A stretch of 64,000 nucleotides of DNA. Origin: Flavobacterium flabelliforme (GTDB lineage: Bacteria > Bacteroidota > Bacteroidia > Flavobacteriales > Flavobacteriaceae). This document shows, one piece after another, positions 25,501 through 34,117 of the stretch. The notes under the pieces were generated by a model. That model was not told where the DNA came from, made no database searches, and saw nothing but the letters and a program-made list of their open reading frames with translations. Both the position numbers and the translations under genes were made by a program. Position 1 is the stretch's first letter; every line of letters begins with the position of its first letter. The DNA is taken from contig NZ_JAGFBU010000002.1 in NCBI RefSeq assembly GCF_017948675.1, positions 478,939 through 542,938 on the forward strand, written 5' to 3'.

Positions 25501-26150
25501 CCGATAAACAAGCATACGAGATTTTAGAAGGAGTTAAGAAAAGTCCTGGATTAGAAAATCTTCCTGTAATTGTTTTTACAGGGAAAAGTTTGTCACTAAA
25601 AGAGGAGGTTAAAATTAAAAAATATGCCGATTCTATTATTGTAAAAACGGCTCATTCGTATCAGAGAATGTTAGATGAGGTTTCTCTTTTTCTACATTTG
25701 GTGGAAGAGAACAAAGGAACCGATGATAAAAAAGAAAATTTTAAAAAGTTAAATCAACTCAACAATATTTTACATAATAAAAAAGTTCTAATTGTCGATG
25801 ATGATGTTAGAAATATCTATTCTCTCACCAAAGCTTTAGAAGCTTTTAAGATGAACGTAATAACAGCATTTGATGGTAATGAAGCTATCAAAATGTTAGC
25901 CGAACATACCGATACTGATATTGTTTTACTAGATATGATGATGCCTAATATGGATGGTTATGAAACGGCCGAAAAAATTAGAAACAATCCTAAAATGATA
26001 GCATTACCTTTGATTGCAGTTACCGCCAAGGCTATGACAGGCGATAGAGAAAAATGCATCAAAGCAGGCGCTTCAGATTATATAACAAAACCAGTAGATA
26101 TAGACCAATTACTTTCGTTATTAAGAGTGTGGTTGTATGATAAAGTTTAA
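22581..26150 (+). CDS. CHASE3-GAF hybrid histidine kinase with three receiver domains
   Basis: This 1189-residue membrane sensor has TM1 near 8-30, a periplasmic CHASE3 region with DGQTSMRGFLITGNEQF, TM2 near 178-200, a HAMP-like helix, a GAF domain (about 285-410) and a long coiled coil of LEETEAQSEELRIQ repeats. Then come HisKA with His528 in NMSHELRTPLN and HATPase with DTGIGIP and GTGLGLSISREL. The C-terminus holds three receivers with Asp848 (LDIELPIKSGW), Asp970 (LDMGIPDKQAY) and Asp1118 (LDMMMPNMDGY). Only the third has the full acidic pocket and canonical sequence. The ATG at 22581 is chosen over an upstream in-frame start that overlaps the previous gene. Confidence 0.92.
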   Translation: MRSNFKRNLLISSTISLLVLVVSSTASYISIKKLLESVYWVNHTQEIIYNLNQGEAVLTDGQTSMRGFLITGNEQFVDMYKKAELESNIYFNKLDDLTKNNSLQQKSLKELKVLRANYFQYLNKQIDKKRLGKLTATFDLNEGKMLMDELRENFKQVEKNEQTQLKDRNQSSQDYGSYSLILIIVAFIIAFFISVIFLIRILRDFTERAKLQEELLQKDKETAQRIEAISTIAVNIAKGNYDIKVDDSKADALGSVGDSLNNMSTSLKKSFTLLSDKEWLQAGIANLNSVMLGDKNLEELSNDIIEFLCVYTNSSAGAFYVLEGETLFAKAGYSYVPNKNRTQIKKGEGLLGQTIVSGKLLEIKGVPSEDIQISYALGEIKPTHIVALPLIDNKVEGALELVSITGFTSLHLEFLKIISNNIGIALKSTQNRKRVLELLEETEAQSEELRIQHSELESMNAELETQTEKLQASEEELRVQQEELEQTNEELSERSILLEEKNTEILKKSEALELSTRYKSEFLANMSHELRTPLNSILLLSRLLSENNNQSMNSEEIEFAQVIQSSGNSLLGLIDEILDLSKIEAGKMELEFIDVTTKEITDGLSSLFTQVAKEKNIGFEIIANEAPIILKTDKMRLEQILKNLISNALKFTNRGSVTLEIKINTDDDKIICFIVKDTGIGIPLDMQPLVFEAFQQADGSTKRKYGGTGLGLSISRELAKLLSGEILLNSVEGEGSTFTLCLPRFVSQSSKVVIDKRPLLSIPENNTIVEKETKKKYISEVIPEEIEDDRDSILSGDKVILIVEDDMNFAKSLLAFSRQNGYKTVVAVRGDYALKFAILYKPVGILLDIELPIKSGWEVLEEIKNHSQTKHIPVHIMSSHKLKQESLLQGAVDFLHKPVAFDRIPEVFTRIEHIISKESQKVLIIEDNPKHAKALAFFLENHNINSEIKSEVSEGLDALNKKDIDCVILDMGIPDKQAYEILEGVKKSPGLENLPVIVFTGKSLSLKEEVKIKKYADSIIVKTAHSYQRMLDEVSLFLHLVEENKGTDDKKENFKKLNQLNNILHNKKVLIVDDDVRNIYSLTKALEAFKMNVITAFDGNEAIKMLAEHTDTDIVLLDMMMPNMDGYETAEKIRNNPKMIALPLIAVTAKAMTGDREKCIKAGASDYITKPVDIDQLLSLLRVWLYDKV

Positions 26151-26170
26151 TTAAAAATTGATTTAAATTT

Positions 26171-26536
26171 ATGAATAAGAAGAAACTCTTAATTATTGAC
26201 GATGATCCAAGGAATATTTTTGCATTGGTAAATACGTTACGTGCAAGATCTTATGAATGTCTTTCTTGCTTGAGTGCCGAAGAAGCGTTAGTACTTTTAG
26301 AAACAGATCAAATTTTCGATGCTGTTTTAATAGATATGATGATGCCAGATATGGATGGTTATGATGCTATTCCATTGATTAAAAAAATTCCTTCTCGCAA
26401 GTCAACAACAATTATTGCAGTAACGGCTCAGGCGATGACTGGTGATAAAGAAAAATGCTTTGAAGCAGGTGCGGATGATTATATCTCAAAACCTGTTGAT
26501 GTAGATAAACTACTTGTAGCCTTATCTAAAATTTAA
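26171..26536 (+). CDS. Stand-alone receiver domain protein (CheY-like)
   Basis: A single 121-residue receiver domain: acidic pair in LLIIDDDPRN, phosphoacceptor Asp55 in LIDMMMPDMDG, Thr in VTAQAMTG and Lys in ISKPVD. It closely resembles the third receiver of the upstream hybrid kinase, suggesting duplication within the operon. It has no output domain, so it probably works by binding a partner. It is 20 bases after the hybrid kinase stop and 7 bases before cheR. Confidence 0.9.
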   Translation: MNKKKLLIIDDDPRNIFALVNTLRARSYECLSCLSAEEALVLLETDQIFDAVLIDMMMPDMDGYDAIPLIKKIPSRKSTTIIAVTAQAMTGDKEKCFEAGADDYISKPVDVDKLLVALSKI

Positions 26537-26543
26537 GTTTATT

Positions 26544-27353
26544 ATGATAGAGGACATAGAATTAGATACTTTTATTAACGATGTTTATGAATATTATGGT
26601 TTTGATTTTGGAAATTACTCTAGGGCTTCCTTAAAAAGACGTGTTAATAGAATCATGCAGTTAGATGGTTTTTCCAGTTTTTATGATTTTTTGTCAAAAG
26701 TGAAATACGAAGCCGATTATTACAAAAGAGTTGTTGATGAAATTACGGTGAATGTAACCGAAATGTTCAGAGATCCTTCTTTTTATAAAGTCTTGCGGAA
26801 TGAAATTTTACCTGTTTTAGCGACAAAACCTTTTATAAGGATTTGGCATGCCGGTTGTTCTAGCGGGGAAGAGGTTTACTCTATGGCTATTTTATTAAAT
26901 GAGGCTGGCTTGCTACATAAATCAATATTGTATGCAACGGATATCAATTCGAAGGTTTTAGAAACGGCAAAAAAAGGAATTTTTCCGTTGCGAATGATGA
27001 AAGATTATTCTGAAAACTATAGAGATTCTGGAGGACAAGAAGATTTTTCTAATTATTATATTGCCAATTATGGCAATGCAAAATTTAGTGAAGATTTAAT
27101 TAAGAAAATGGTTTTTTCACAACACAATCTCGTTTCAGATACCTCATTCAATGAATTTGATATGATTTTTTGTCGCAATGTTTTAATCTATTTTGACAAC
27201 GATTTGCAAAGCAGAGCCATTAATTTATTTGACCAAAGTCTTTCTATACTTGGTTTCTTAGCATTAGGAACCAAAGAGACTATAAAATACTCCATTGGTC
27301 AAGGAAAATACAAACAAGTGCAGAAAGAAAAATTATGGAGAAAAATAAAGTAG
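26544..27353 (+). CDS. cheR: CheR-type protein-glutamate methyltransferase
   Basis: CheR methylates glutamates on chemoreceptors using SAM. The 269-residue protein has the N-terminal helical CheR_N domain (YYGFDFGNYSRASLKRRVNR) and the SAM-binding domain, with WHAGCSSGEEVYSMAILL as motif I, YATDINSKVLETAKKG, and FCRNVLIYFD. It lacks the TPR tail of some CheR variants. There is no methyl-accepting protein, CheA or CheW gene in the window, so the substrate is uncertain; the neighbouring CHASE3 kinase is one candidate. Its last 19 bases overlap cheB. Confidence 0.92.
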   Translation: MIEDIELDTFINDVYEYYGFDFGNYSRASLKRRVNRIMQLDGFSSFYDFLSKVKYEADYYKRVVDEITVNVTEMFRDPSFYKVLRNEILPVLATKPFIRIWHAGCSSGEEVYSMAILLNEAGLLHKSILYATDINSKVLETAKKGIFPLRMMKDYSENYRDSGGQEDFSNYYIANYGNAKFSEDLIKKMVFSQHNLVSDTSFNEFDMIFCRNVLIYFDNDLQSRAINLFDQSLSILGFLALGTKETIKYSIGQGKYKQVQKEKLWRKIK

Positions 27354-27919
27354 CAGCAAACTGTAAAGTTCTCATTATTGGCGGCTCTGCGGGTAGCTTG
27401 CATGTACTTATGGATATATTGCCTAATTTGCCAGCAATACGGTCCTTTGCATTGGTAATTGTCCTTCATAGAAAACATTCTGATGATGTAACTTTAGAAG
27501 AATTATTAAAGATAAAATCAAAAACTCCATTAAAATTTATTGAGGACAAAATGCCTTTTGAACCTGGCTTTTTATATGTAGTTCCTTCTAATTACCACTT
27601 GCTATTTGAAAAAAATGGTACTCTGGCTTTAGATAGCTCTGAAAAAGTAAATTACAGCAGACCTAGTATTGACGTTTCTTTTGAAGCTGCTGCAGAAATT
27701 TACAGCAGTAATGTAATAGGAATTTTACTTTCAGGCTCCAATGCCGATGGCACTGCGGGATTACAAGCCATTCAGAAATCAGGAGGTACTGTTGTGGTTC
27801 AGAATCCAACATCAGCTGATATGCCTTTTATGCCGAATAATGCCATTCAAAATATGATACCAGATTATATTTTGACAACAGAGGAAATATTGAAATTTAT
27901 TCTTTTGATAAATGGGTGA
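27335..27919 (+). CDS. cheB: CheB-type methylesterase without receiver domain
   Basis: The 194-residue protein matches only the CheB catalytic domain: Ser in IIGGSAGSLHVL (residues 14-25), the active-site His in IVLHRKHSDD, and Asp in LLSGSNADGTAG. Classical CheB has an N-terminal receiver domain; this one has none. It may therefore be constitutive or controlled by the separate receiver encoded two genes upstream. The start overlaps the end of cheR by 19 bases, showing translational coupling. It ends the signalling operon. Confidence 0.9.
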   Translation: MEKNKVAANCKVLIIGGSAGSLHVLMDILPNLPAIRSFALVIVLHRKHSDDVTLEELLKIKSKTPLKFIEDKMPFEPGFLYVVPSNYHLLFEKNGTLALDSSEKVNYSRPSIDVSFEAAAEIYSSNVIGILLSGSNADGTAGLQAIQKSGGTVVVQNPTSADMPFMPNNAIQNMIPDYILTTEEILKFILLING

Positions 27920-27976
27920 TGAATTCCAATTAAATCAATCGTAATGATAATTTTATGATCAATAAATTTTAGCATC

Positions 27977-28897
27977 CTATTCTTCCAGTTTCTTTATGCA
28001 TTGTTCTCTAATTTGCCAAATGCTATCCAAGTCCCTATTTAATAAGTTTTCTTTTATCCAAATCTTTATGTAATTTTTATGATAATTTACTTTAAAAACA
28101 TTGACTTGTTCAGGTTCAATTTCAATTTCTTCGAAAATATCAGGTAGCAACTTTTCAATATCAGAATTATTATTAGTTATGTCTATTCGTAGATTATTTA
28201 ATTTTAAGTAACAATGTGCCTCTGGAATATATTCTAATCTATTATCTAATAGTATGTTTCCAATCTTTGGAGTATTTAAATGGTTCATTTTATATATACC
28301 TAAGATGAGTTTTACGTTTTGAAAATTATTTAGGTCAGCAACTTTTTTTAAAAAGGAATGTTTAGAGCTACAAGTACCCTTTTTTTCTTTAAGAACTAGT
28401 GAGAAATCTTCTCGGTTTAAATTTCTTCCATATTCCAGTTTTCTCGTAAACTCAATTAAGTCACTCCAGTTTTTAATCCCTTTTTCAATGATTAAATTAG
28501 TCAAATAATCATTGGAATTAAAGTAAAGTTCTTTGATCGAAAATATAACATTAAATCCGTCCGGATCTGAAATCATTAATCCATTTTTTAACCAATATGG
28601 ATTTTTAGAGACTTCAGTTTTTATATTCTTTTTTCTTATCGTTTCCCTAATCTTATTTAATTCAATTTCAGAGTTCAAATAAAAAACAAGTATATCATCT
28701 TGATCAAACTTACGTTTTGGTAGGTCACTTGAAGTGGTGAATTCTAAATGCCAATTAGCATTTTTAGGACCTAAGAAAATTCCATTATAATTATTATGTT
28801 TTTCAAAAGATCCAATTTTTTCTAGTCCTACGACTTCTAAATAAAATTTTTCAATTTTCTCTAAATCATAAGTATGTCTTGCGTATCTAAATATCAT
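27977..28897 (-). CDS. VOC-domain / transglutaminase-like fusion protein
   Basis: The 306-residue protein joins two domains. Residues 1-125 look like a VOC (glyoxalase/dioxygenase) fold: RYARHTYDLEKIEKFYLEVVGLE at the start, then WHLEFTT and ISDPDGFNVIFS. Residues about 135-290 contain KKGTCSSKHSFLKKVA, IPEAHCYLKLNNLRIDIT and a further acidic helix, resembling a transglutaminase-like Cys/His/Asp fold; the Cys in GTCSSKH, the His in EAHCY and the Asp in RIDIT would be the triad. In my memory the second part also occurs as a separate protein. Substrate and role are unknown. It is convergent with the cheB operon. Confidence 0.65.
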   Translation of the reverse strand: MIFRYARHTYDLEKIEKFYLEVVGLEKIGSFEKHNNYNGIFLGPKNANWHLEFTTSSDLPKRKFDQDDILVFYLNSEIELNKIRETIRKKNIKTEVSKNPYWLKNGLMISDPDGFNVIFSIKELYFNSNDYLTNLIIEKGIKNWSDLIEFTRKLEYGRNLNREDFSLVLKEKKGTCSSKHSFLKKVADLNNFQNVKLILGIYKMNHLNTPKIGNILLDNRLEYIPEAHCYLKLNNLRIDITNNNSDIEKLLPDIFEEIEIEPEQVNVFKVNYHKNYIKIWIKENLLNRDLDSIWQIREQCIKKLEE

Positions 28898-29184
28898 TTT
28901 TATTATTTACATTATAATTTAATCTAAAATTTATTTATGGTATCAAATCATTTAATACTTATGAAATTTTATGTTTAAAGTAGGGAGAGTATCTTTCTAA
29001 AGTGTCTTGTTTTCAAATCATTAAAATTTGAATAAAGTCAAAACAAATAAACTCTTCTCTTAAAATTTAATGCTTTTATCTATTGATATCTATATTGTAT
29101 CATAATGATTTGGATAAAAATCAATTAAAGATTGAACTTTTAATGTTTTACTTCTACGAAAGAATTTTGATTCAATTTATAAAA

Positions 29185-29838
29185 TTATTGAATGGATTTT
29201 TTAGCGATATTTTTTTTGATTATTTTTACATCATCTACAATTTGGTCAGTTGAGAATTCAGCCAAGTTCAAACGATAATTACCATACCTATCTACTACTG
29301 CGGAACTAAAACATGGATAATGCATTTTGAAAAATAACTTTTCAATTACTCGATCGTTATCCTTTTCCCAATTTATTTTTTCTGGATGATAATATTTTAA
29401 ATCTTCATCAGTTTTATAAATCCAAAAGTGATTGTATTTTGTTATTCTATCAAGTTTATTTTTGTATTCTGTTTTAAAAAAATCTATACTTAAACTATTC
29501 GATCTATTATTACATTCATCTTTTCCTGGGTAGAAAATTAATATAGTAATTTCATTTTCTAAAGGTCCAATTTTACTAAGTTCCTTTTTTAACAATGATA
29601 ATTCTTCATTATTTAGTTTTCCTGTCGTTTTACGTTTATATAGTATTTTAGTAATATGATCTTCAATATCATATTGGTTATAATTAAAAAATTTCTCTTT
29701 TTTTACAGATTTTTCAAATTCTTGTTTGCTGATTTCTTGAAAATTTATACCATAATACTTTTCAGGTTTTGATTGAGCAATTATTGTTTGAAAGCAAATA
29801 AATAAACCTAATGTCAATGTGGAAAGTAAGTCTCTCAT
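29185..29838 (-). CDS. Secreted hypothetical protein
   Basis: The 217-residue protein has a signal peptide (MRDLLSTLTLGLFICFQTIIAQ), so it leaves the cytoplasm, but I recognise no family. The mature part is charged and rich in Lys, Tyr and Asn, with YPGKDECNNRSNS in the middle and MHYPCFSSAVVDRYGNYR near the end. Two conserved-looking cysteines could form a disulfide. Base composition is AT-rich like its upstream neighbour. The 29839-30167 spacer upstream holds only the purL terminator and AT-rich sequence. Confidence 0.55.
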   Translation of the reverse strand: MRDLLSTLTLGLFICFQTIIAQSKPEKYYGINFQEISKQEFEKSVKKEKFFNYNQYDIEDHITKILYKRKTTGKLNNEELSLLKKELSKIGPLENEITILIFYPGKDECNNRSNSLSIDFFKTEYKNKLDRITKYNHFWIYKTDEDLKYYHPEKINWEKDNDRVIEKLFFKMHYPCFSSAVVDRYGNYRLNLAEFSTDQIVDDVKIIKKNIAKKSIQ

Positions 29839-30116
29839 ATAATTTTCGCTTAGTTGTAGGTGTTAATGTGACAGTCATCGTACATTATTAGTTTAGCTAA
29901 TTTATAAAAATAATATTACAAATTGTATTTTTTAAATTAACAGATTGATTTCTGCTAGTTTGCGTGAAGAATAGTAATGAAATTGAAAATCATCAAATAC
30001 CAATTAGAATAGGTTTCAATGAGATAAATCGTATTTTTTTTGAATGAGAAAGATTTTAACGAATTGCCTATTTTGCGTAGGCGTAATGCCACAACAATTT
30101 TGAAAACAAACTTCAC

Positions 30117-30146
30117 AAAAAAAGCGCTCTCTTTCGAGAACGCTTT
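30117..30146 (-). terminator. Terminator of purL
   Basis: On the minus strand AAAGCGTTCTC and GAGAGCGCTTT form an 11-base stem (one G-T pair) closed by a GAAA tetraloop, followed by seven Ts. It begins 22 bases after the purL stop. Confidence 0.9.
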
Positions 30147-30167
30147 CCATATATAAAAAACTAAATA

Positions 30168-33100
30168 TTAATTGTTTTCAATCCATTTTCTAGCATTGAC
30201 AAACGCTTCGTGCCAAGGAGAAACTTCGTCGTTTCTATCTTTTGGATAATGTGCCCAGTTCCATTGGTAGGTAGAACGCTCGATGTGCGGCATGGTCACC
30301 AAATGGCGTCCTGTAATATCACAAAGCATTGCAACATCATAATGAGAACCGTTTGGATTAGCAGGATAGCCTTCGTAAGCATATTTCCCAACAATGTTGT
30401 AACGCTCTTCGCCTAATGGCAATTCGAATTTTCCTTCTCCATGCGAAACCCAAACTCCTAGTGTCGCTCCAGCCAAGCTTGACAACATCACCGATTTGTT
30501 TTCTTGTACCGTAACTGATGTAAAAATACTTTCGTGTTTGTTACTGTCGTTGTACAACATTTTCGGCATTTGTTCGTGCTCTGAATGGATTAATTCTAAT
30601 TCGACGAACAACTGACAACCGTTGCAAATTCCTACTGATAAAGTGTCTTCGCGTTTGAAGAAATTATCTAAAGCCGTTTTTGCTTTTTCGTTGTATAAAA
30701 AGGCTCCCGCCCAACCTTTGGCAGAACCTAAAACATCTGAGTTAGAGAAACCTCCAACGGCTCCGATGAATTGAATGTCTTCTAAATTTTCACGTCCTGA
30801 TATTAAATCGGTCATGTGAATGTCTTTGACATCAAAACCAGCTAAGTACATTGCATTTGCCATTTCACGCTCGGAATTACTTCCTTTTTCACGGATAATA
30901 GCTGCCTTTGGCTTCTCGACTGCGCTCGAAGTGACAGGTAATTTACCTGTAAAGTGTTTAGGGAACGTATACTGTAACGGTTGATTTTTATAATTATTGA
31001 AACGCTCTTGTGCCGTTCCGTTTTTAGATTGTTTTTGGTCTAATAAAAACGAAGTTTTAAACCAAATGTCTCTGTATTTTGCAATATCTAATTTACAAGG
31101 ACCGAAGTCTAAAGTAGCATCGGTAGTGGCGTTTCCTAATTTGTAGAAAGCAACTCCGTTAGCGTTTAATTTAGCTTCGATAGTGGCATTGTCTTTCGCT
31201 TGGAAAACGATTCCGATATTCTCCGCAAATAAATACTTGATGATGTCTTTTTCTTCAAAAACAGAGAAATCTATTTTAGCTCCTAAATTCACATCAGCAA
31301 AACACATTTCTAATAAAGTAGTGATTAAACCACCACTTCCGATATCGTGTCCTGCAAGAATTTGATCATCTAAAATTAATTGTTGAATGGTATTGAAAGC
31401 ATTTTTGAAGAAAGCTGCGCTTTTAATAGTTGGTGCTTCATTTCCTATTGCATTTAATGTTTGTGCGAAAGATGAACCACCTAATTTAAAGTCGTCTTGC
31501 GACAAATTGATATAATAAATAGCACCACCGTCTTTTTGTAAAACGGGTTCTACTACTTTTTTAATATCGATACAGTTACCACCTGCCGAAATAATTACCG
31601 TTCCTGGCGCGATTACTTCGTCATTTGGATATTTTTGTTTCATAGAAAGCGAATCTTTTCCTGTTGGAATATTGATTCCCAATTCAATTGCAAATTCCGA
31701 ACAAGCTTCTACCGCTGCGTACAAACGAGCATCTTCTCCTTGGTTTTTACAAGCCCACATCCAGTTGGCAGATAATGAAATTCCTTTCATTCCATCCTTA
31801 ATAGGAGCCCAAACAATGTTTGACAACGATTCTGCTATAGCAGTTCGTGTACCGGCAACCGGATCAATTAAAGAGGCGATAGGAGAGTGTCCAATTGATG
31901 TGGCAACACCTTCTATTCCTTGGTAATCTAAAGCCATTACACCAACATTATTCAATGGCAATTGCAACGGTCCAGCCGTTTGTTGTTTGGCAACTTTACC
32001 ACCTACGCAACGGTCTACTTTATTGGTTAACCAGTCTTTACAAGCCACTGCTTCTAATTGCAATACTTGTTCTAAGTAAGTCGAAATGTTTCTTACTGAA
32101 TACTCTAATGGAGCATAATTGTAAGCAATTGTTTTATCATTCATTACGGTTTTTGGAGAACTCCCGAAGAAGTCTTCTAAAGCATAATCCATTGGTTTAG
32201 CACCAGTCGATTTTGACTGAAAAGTAAAACGGTGATCGCCCGTTACATCACCTACTTGGTACATTGGAGAACGTTCTCTATCGGCCACTCTTTGTAATAA
32301 ATCAATGTCTTTTTGACCAATTACCAATCCCATTCTTTCTTGAGATTCGTTACCGATTATTTCTTTTGCCGAAAGGGTAGGATCGCCAACTGGCAATTTA
32401 TCTAGATCGATTAACCCTCCTGTTTCTTCTACTAATTCTGAAAGACAGTTTAAGTGTCCGCCAGCACCGTGATCGTGAATGGAAACAATTGGATTGTTGT
32501 CACTTTCTACAAAGGCACGAATGGCATTTGCCGCACGTTTTTGCATTTCTGGGTTAGAACGCTGTATGGCATTCAACTCAATTCCGGAACCAAAAGCACC
32601 TGTGTCTGCAGAGGAAACTGCAGCACCACCCATTCCGATTCTATAATTTTCTCCACCTAGAATAACAATTTTGTCGCCTTCTTGTGGTTTTTTCTTAAGC
32701 GCTTGGTCTAATTTTCCATATCCAATTCCACCTGCTTGCATGATTACTTTATCGTAACCAATTTTGCGATTGTTTTCTTCGTGTTCGAAAGTTAAAACCG
32801 AACCTGTAATTAGCGGTTGTCCAAATTTATTTCCAAAATCAGAAGCTCCATTAGAGGCTTTAATTAAAATATCCATTGGAGTTTGATACAACCAAGGTCT
32901 TTCTGGAACGGTATCTTCCCACGGACGATTTTCTTCTAATCGAGAATAAGAAGTCATATAAACTGCTGTTCCTGCTAATGGCAATGAACCTTGTCCACCT
33001 GCTAAACGGTCGCGAATTTCTCCTCCTGAGCCTGTTGCAGCTCCGTTGAAAGGCTCTACGGTTGTTGGGAAATTGTGTGTTTCTGCTTTTAGTGAAATAA

Positions 33101-33821
33101 CCGAATCAAATTCTTTGATTTCGTAAAAATCAGCTTTGTCAGCGGTTTTTGGTGCAAATTGTTGCACTCTTGGCCCTTTTACAAAAGCCACGTTATCTTT
33201 ATATGCAGAAACTATATCGTTCGGGTTTTCTTGAGATGTTTTTTTGATTAATTTGAAAAGAGAGGTTTCTTTTTCTTCGCCATCAATTACAAATGTTCCG
33301 TTGAAAATTTTATGACGACAATGCTCTGAATTCGCTTGTGAGAAAGCAAAAATCTCTGAATCGGTTAGTTTTCTACCTAATTTGGTTGCTAAATTATCCA
33401 AATATTCTACTTCTTCCAGGCTTAAAGCCAAACCTTCCTTTTTATTGTACGCATCGATATCATCAATGTCTAAAATAGGTTCTGGTTGCACATTTATCGT
33501 AAAAATATCTTGATTTAATTCCGTATATTTTTGTGAAAGCATTGGGTCGAAATCAGTGAAATCGGCAGTTACTTTATGAAATTCCTCAATTCGAATGATC
33601 CCTGAAATCCCCATATTTTGAGTAATTTCAACGGCATTAGTACTCCATGGTGTCACCATAGTGGCACGTGGTCCAACAAAAAAATCCGTGAGTACGGATT
33701 TTTCTATTTTATTTGAGTCGGCAAAAAGCCAGTTTAATTTTGAAATGTCTTGAGCCGAAATTTCGTTTTGCGTTTGTACTGCAAAAACAGTTTTGCTTTG
33801 GTTTTCAAAGAAATGGATCAT
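30168..33821 (-). CDS. purL: Phosphoribosylformylglycinamidine synthase (single-chain PurL)
   Basis: The enzyme makes FGAM from FGAR, glutamine and ATP, the fourth step of purine synthesis. At 1217 residues it is the large single-chain form with an N-terminal domain, two AIRS-type halves and a C-terminal glutaminase. Visible are the ATP/FGAR segment KAETHNFPTTVEPFNGAATG, the second-half PTGKDSLSMKQ, the glutaminase nucleophile Cys in GICNGCQLF and the catalytic His in VSHGEGKF. It is a single-gene transcript with its own promoter and terminator. Several antisense open frames over it are shadows. Confidence 0.98.
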   Translation of the reverse strand: MIHFFENQSKTVFAVQTQNEISAQDISKLNWLFADSNKIEKSVLTDFFVGPRATMVTPWSTNAVEITQNMGISGIIRIEEFHKVTADFTDFDPMLSQKYTELNQDIFTINVQPEPILDIDDIDAYNKKEGLALSLEEVEYLDNLATKLGRKLTDSEIFAFSQANSEHCRHKIFNGTFVIDGEEKETSLFKLIKKTSQENPNDIVSAYKDNVAFVKGPRVQQFAPKTADKADFYEIKEFDSVISLKAETHNFPTTVEPFNGAATGSGGEIRDRLAGGQGSLPLAGTAVYMTSYSRLEENRPWEDTVPERPWLYQTPMDILIKASNGASDFGNKFGQPLITGSVLTFEHEENNRKIGYDKVIMQAGGIGYGKLDQALKKKPQEGDKIVILGGENYRIGMGGAAVSSADTGAFGSGIELNAIQRSNPEMQKRAANAIRAFVESDNNPIVSIHDHGAGGHLNCLSELVEETGGLIDLDKLPVGDPTLSAKEIIGNESQERMGLVIGQKDIDLLQRVADRERSPMYQVGDVTGDHRFTFQSKSTGAKPMDYALEDFFGSSPKTVMNDKTIAYNYAPLEYSVRNISTYLEQVLQLEAVACKDWLTNKVDRCVGGKVAKQQTAGPLQLPLNNVGVMALDYQGIEGVATSIGHSPIASLIDPVAGTRTAIAESLSNIVWAPIKDGMKGISLSANWMWACKNQGEDARLYAAVEACSEFAIELGINIPTGKDSLSMKQKYPNDEVIAPGTVIISAGGNCIDIKKVVEPVLQKDGGAIYYINLSQDDFKLGGSSFAQTLNAIGNEAPTIKSAAFFKNAFNTIQQLILDDQILAGHDIGSGGLITTLLEMCFADVNLGAKIDFSVFEEKDIIKYLFAENIGIVFQAKDNATIEAKLNANGVAFYKLGNATTDATLDFGPCKLDIAKYRDIWFKTSFLLDQKQSKNGTAQERFNNYKNQPLQYTFPKHFTGKLPVTSSAVEKPKAAIIREKGSNSEREMANAMYLAGFDVKDIHMTDLISGRENLEDIQFIGAVGGFSNSDVLGSAKGWAGAFLYNEKAKTALDNFFKREDTLSVGICNGCQLFVELELIHSEHEQMPKMLYNDSNKHESIFTSVTVQENKSVMLSSLAGATLGVWVSHGEGKFELPLGEERYNIVGKYAYEGYPANPNGSHYDVAMLCDITGRHLVTMPHIERSTYQWNWAHYPKDRNDEVSPWHEAFVNARKWIENN

Positions 33822-33849
33822 TGTTGTGTAGTTTGTTGTATTTTAGGTG

Positions 33850-33880
33850 CAAATTTAGTTTAAAAAAATAGTACGAGCAA
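33850..33880 (-). promoter_or_regulatory. Consensus promoter of purL
   Basis: On the minus strand TTG (33878-33880), 20 bases, TAAATTTG (33850-33857), 28 bases before the ATG. No PurR-like operator or purine riboswitch could be recognised. The 33822-34117 spacer holds nothing else apart from the next gene's terminator. Confidence 0.6.
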
Positions 33881-34074
33881 GGATTAAAATTTCAAAAATA
33901 AAATTTAAATTTCAGTTTATAAATATCAAATTAGGATTAAAAAGTGCTTTTAATTCACTTCAAGTAAAAAGTAGGTGAGGTTTAAAATATTTTTTTTAGT
34001 TGTACCAAAAATAATAGAATTTATAATTGTTGAAATCCTATGTGCTTTTCGTTATTTAAAAACAGAATTAAAAT

Positions 34075-34106
34075 AAAAGAGCAAAATTAATAAATGTCGC
34101 TCTTTT
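34075..34106 (-). terminator. Terminator of the endonuclease gene
   Basis: AAAAGAGC (34075-34082) and GCTCTTTT (34099-34106) form an 8-base stem with a 16-base loop, just after the stop at 34118. Confidence 0.65.
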
Positions 34107-34117
34107 ATCTCCAGGAT

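Noticed and set aside
31183..32660. Several open frames antisense to purL (31183-31365, 31672-31926, 31895-32200, 32454-32660)
   Set aside because: purL is certain, and these frames have no family features or promoters; they are composition shadows.
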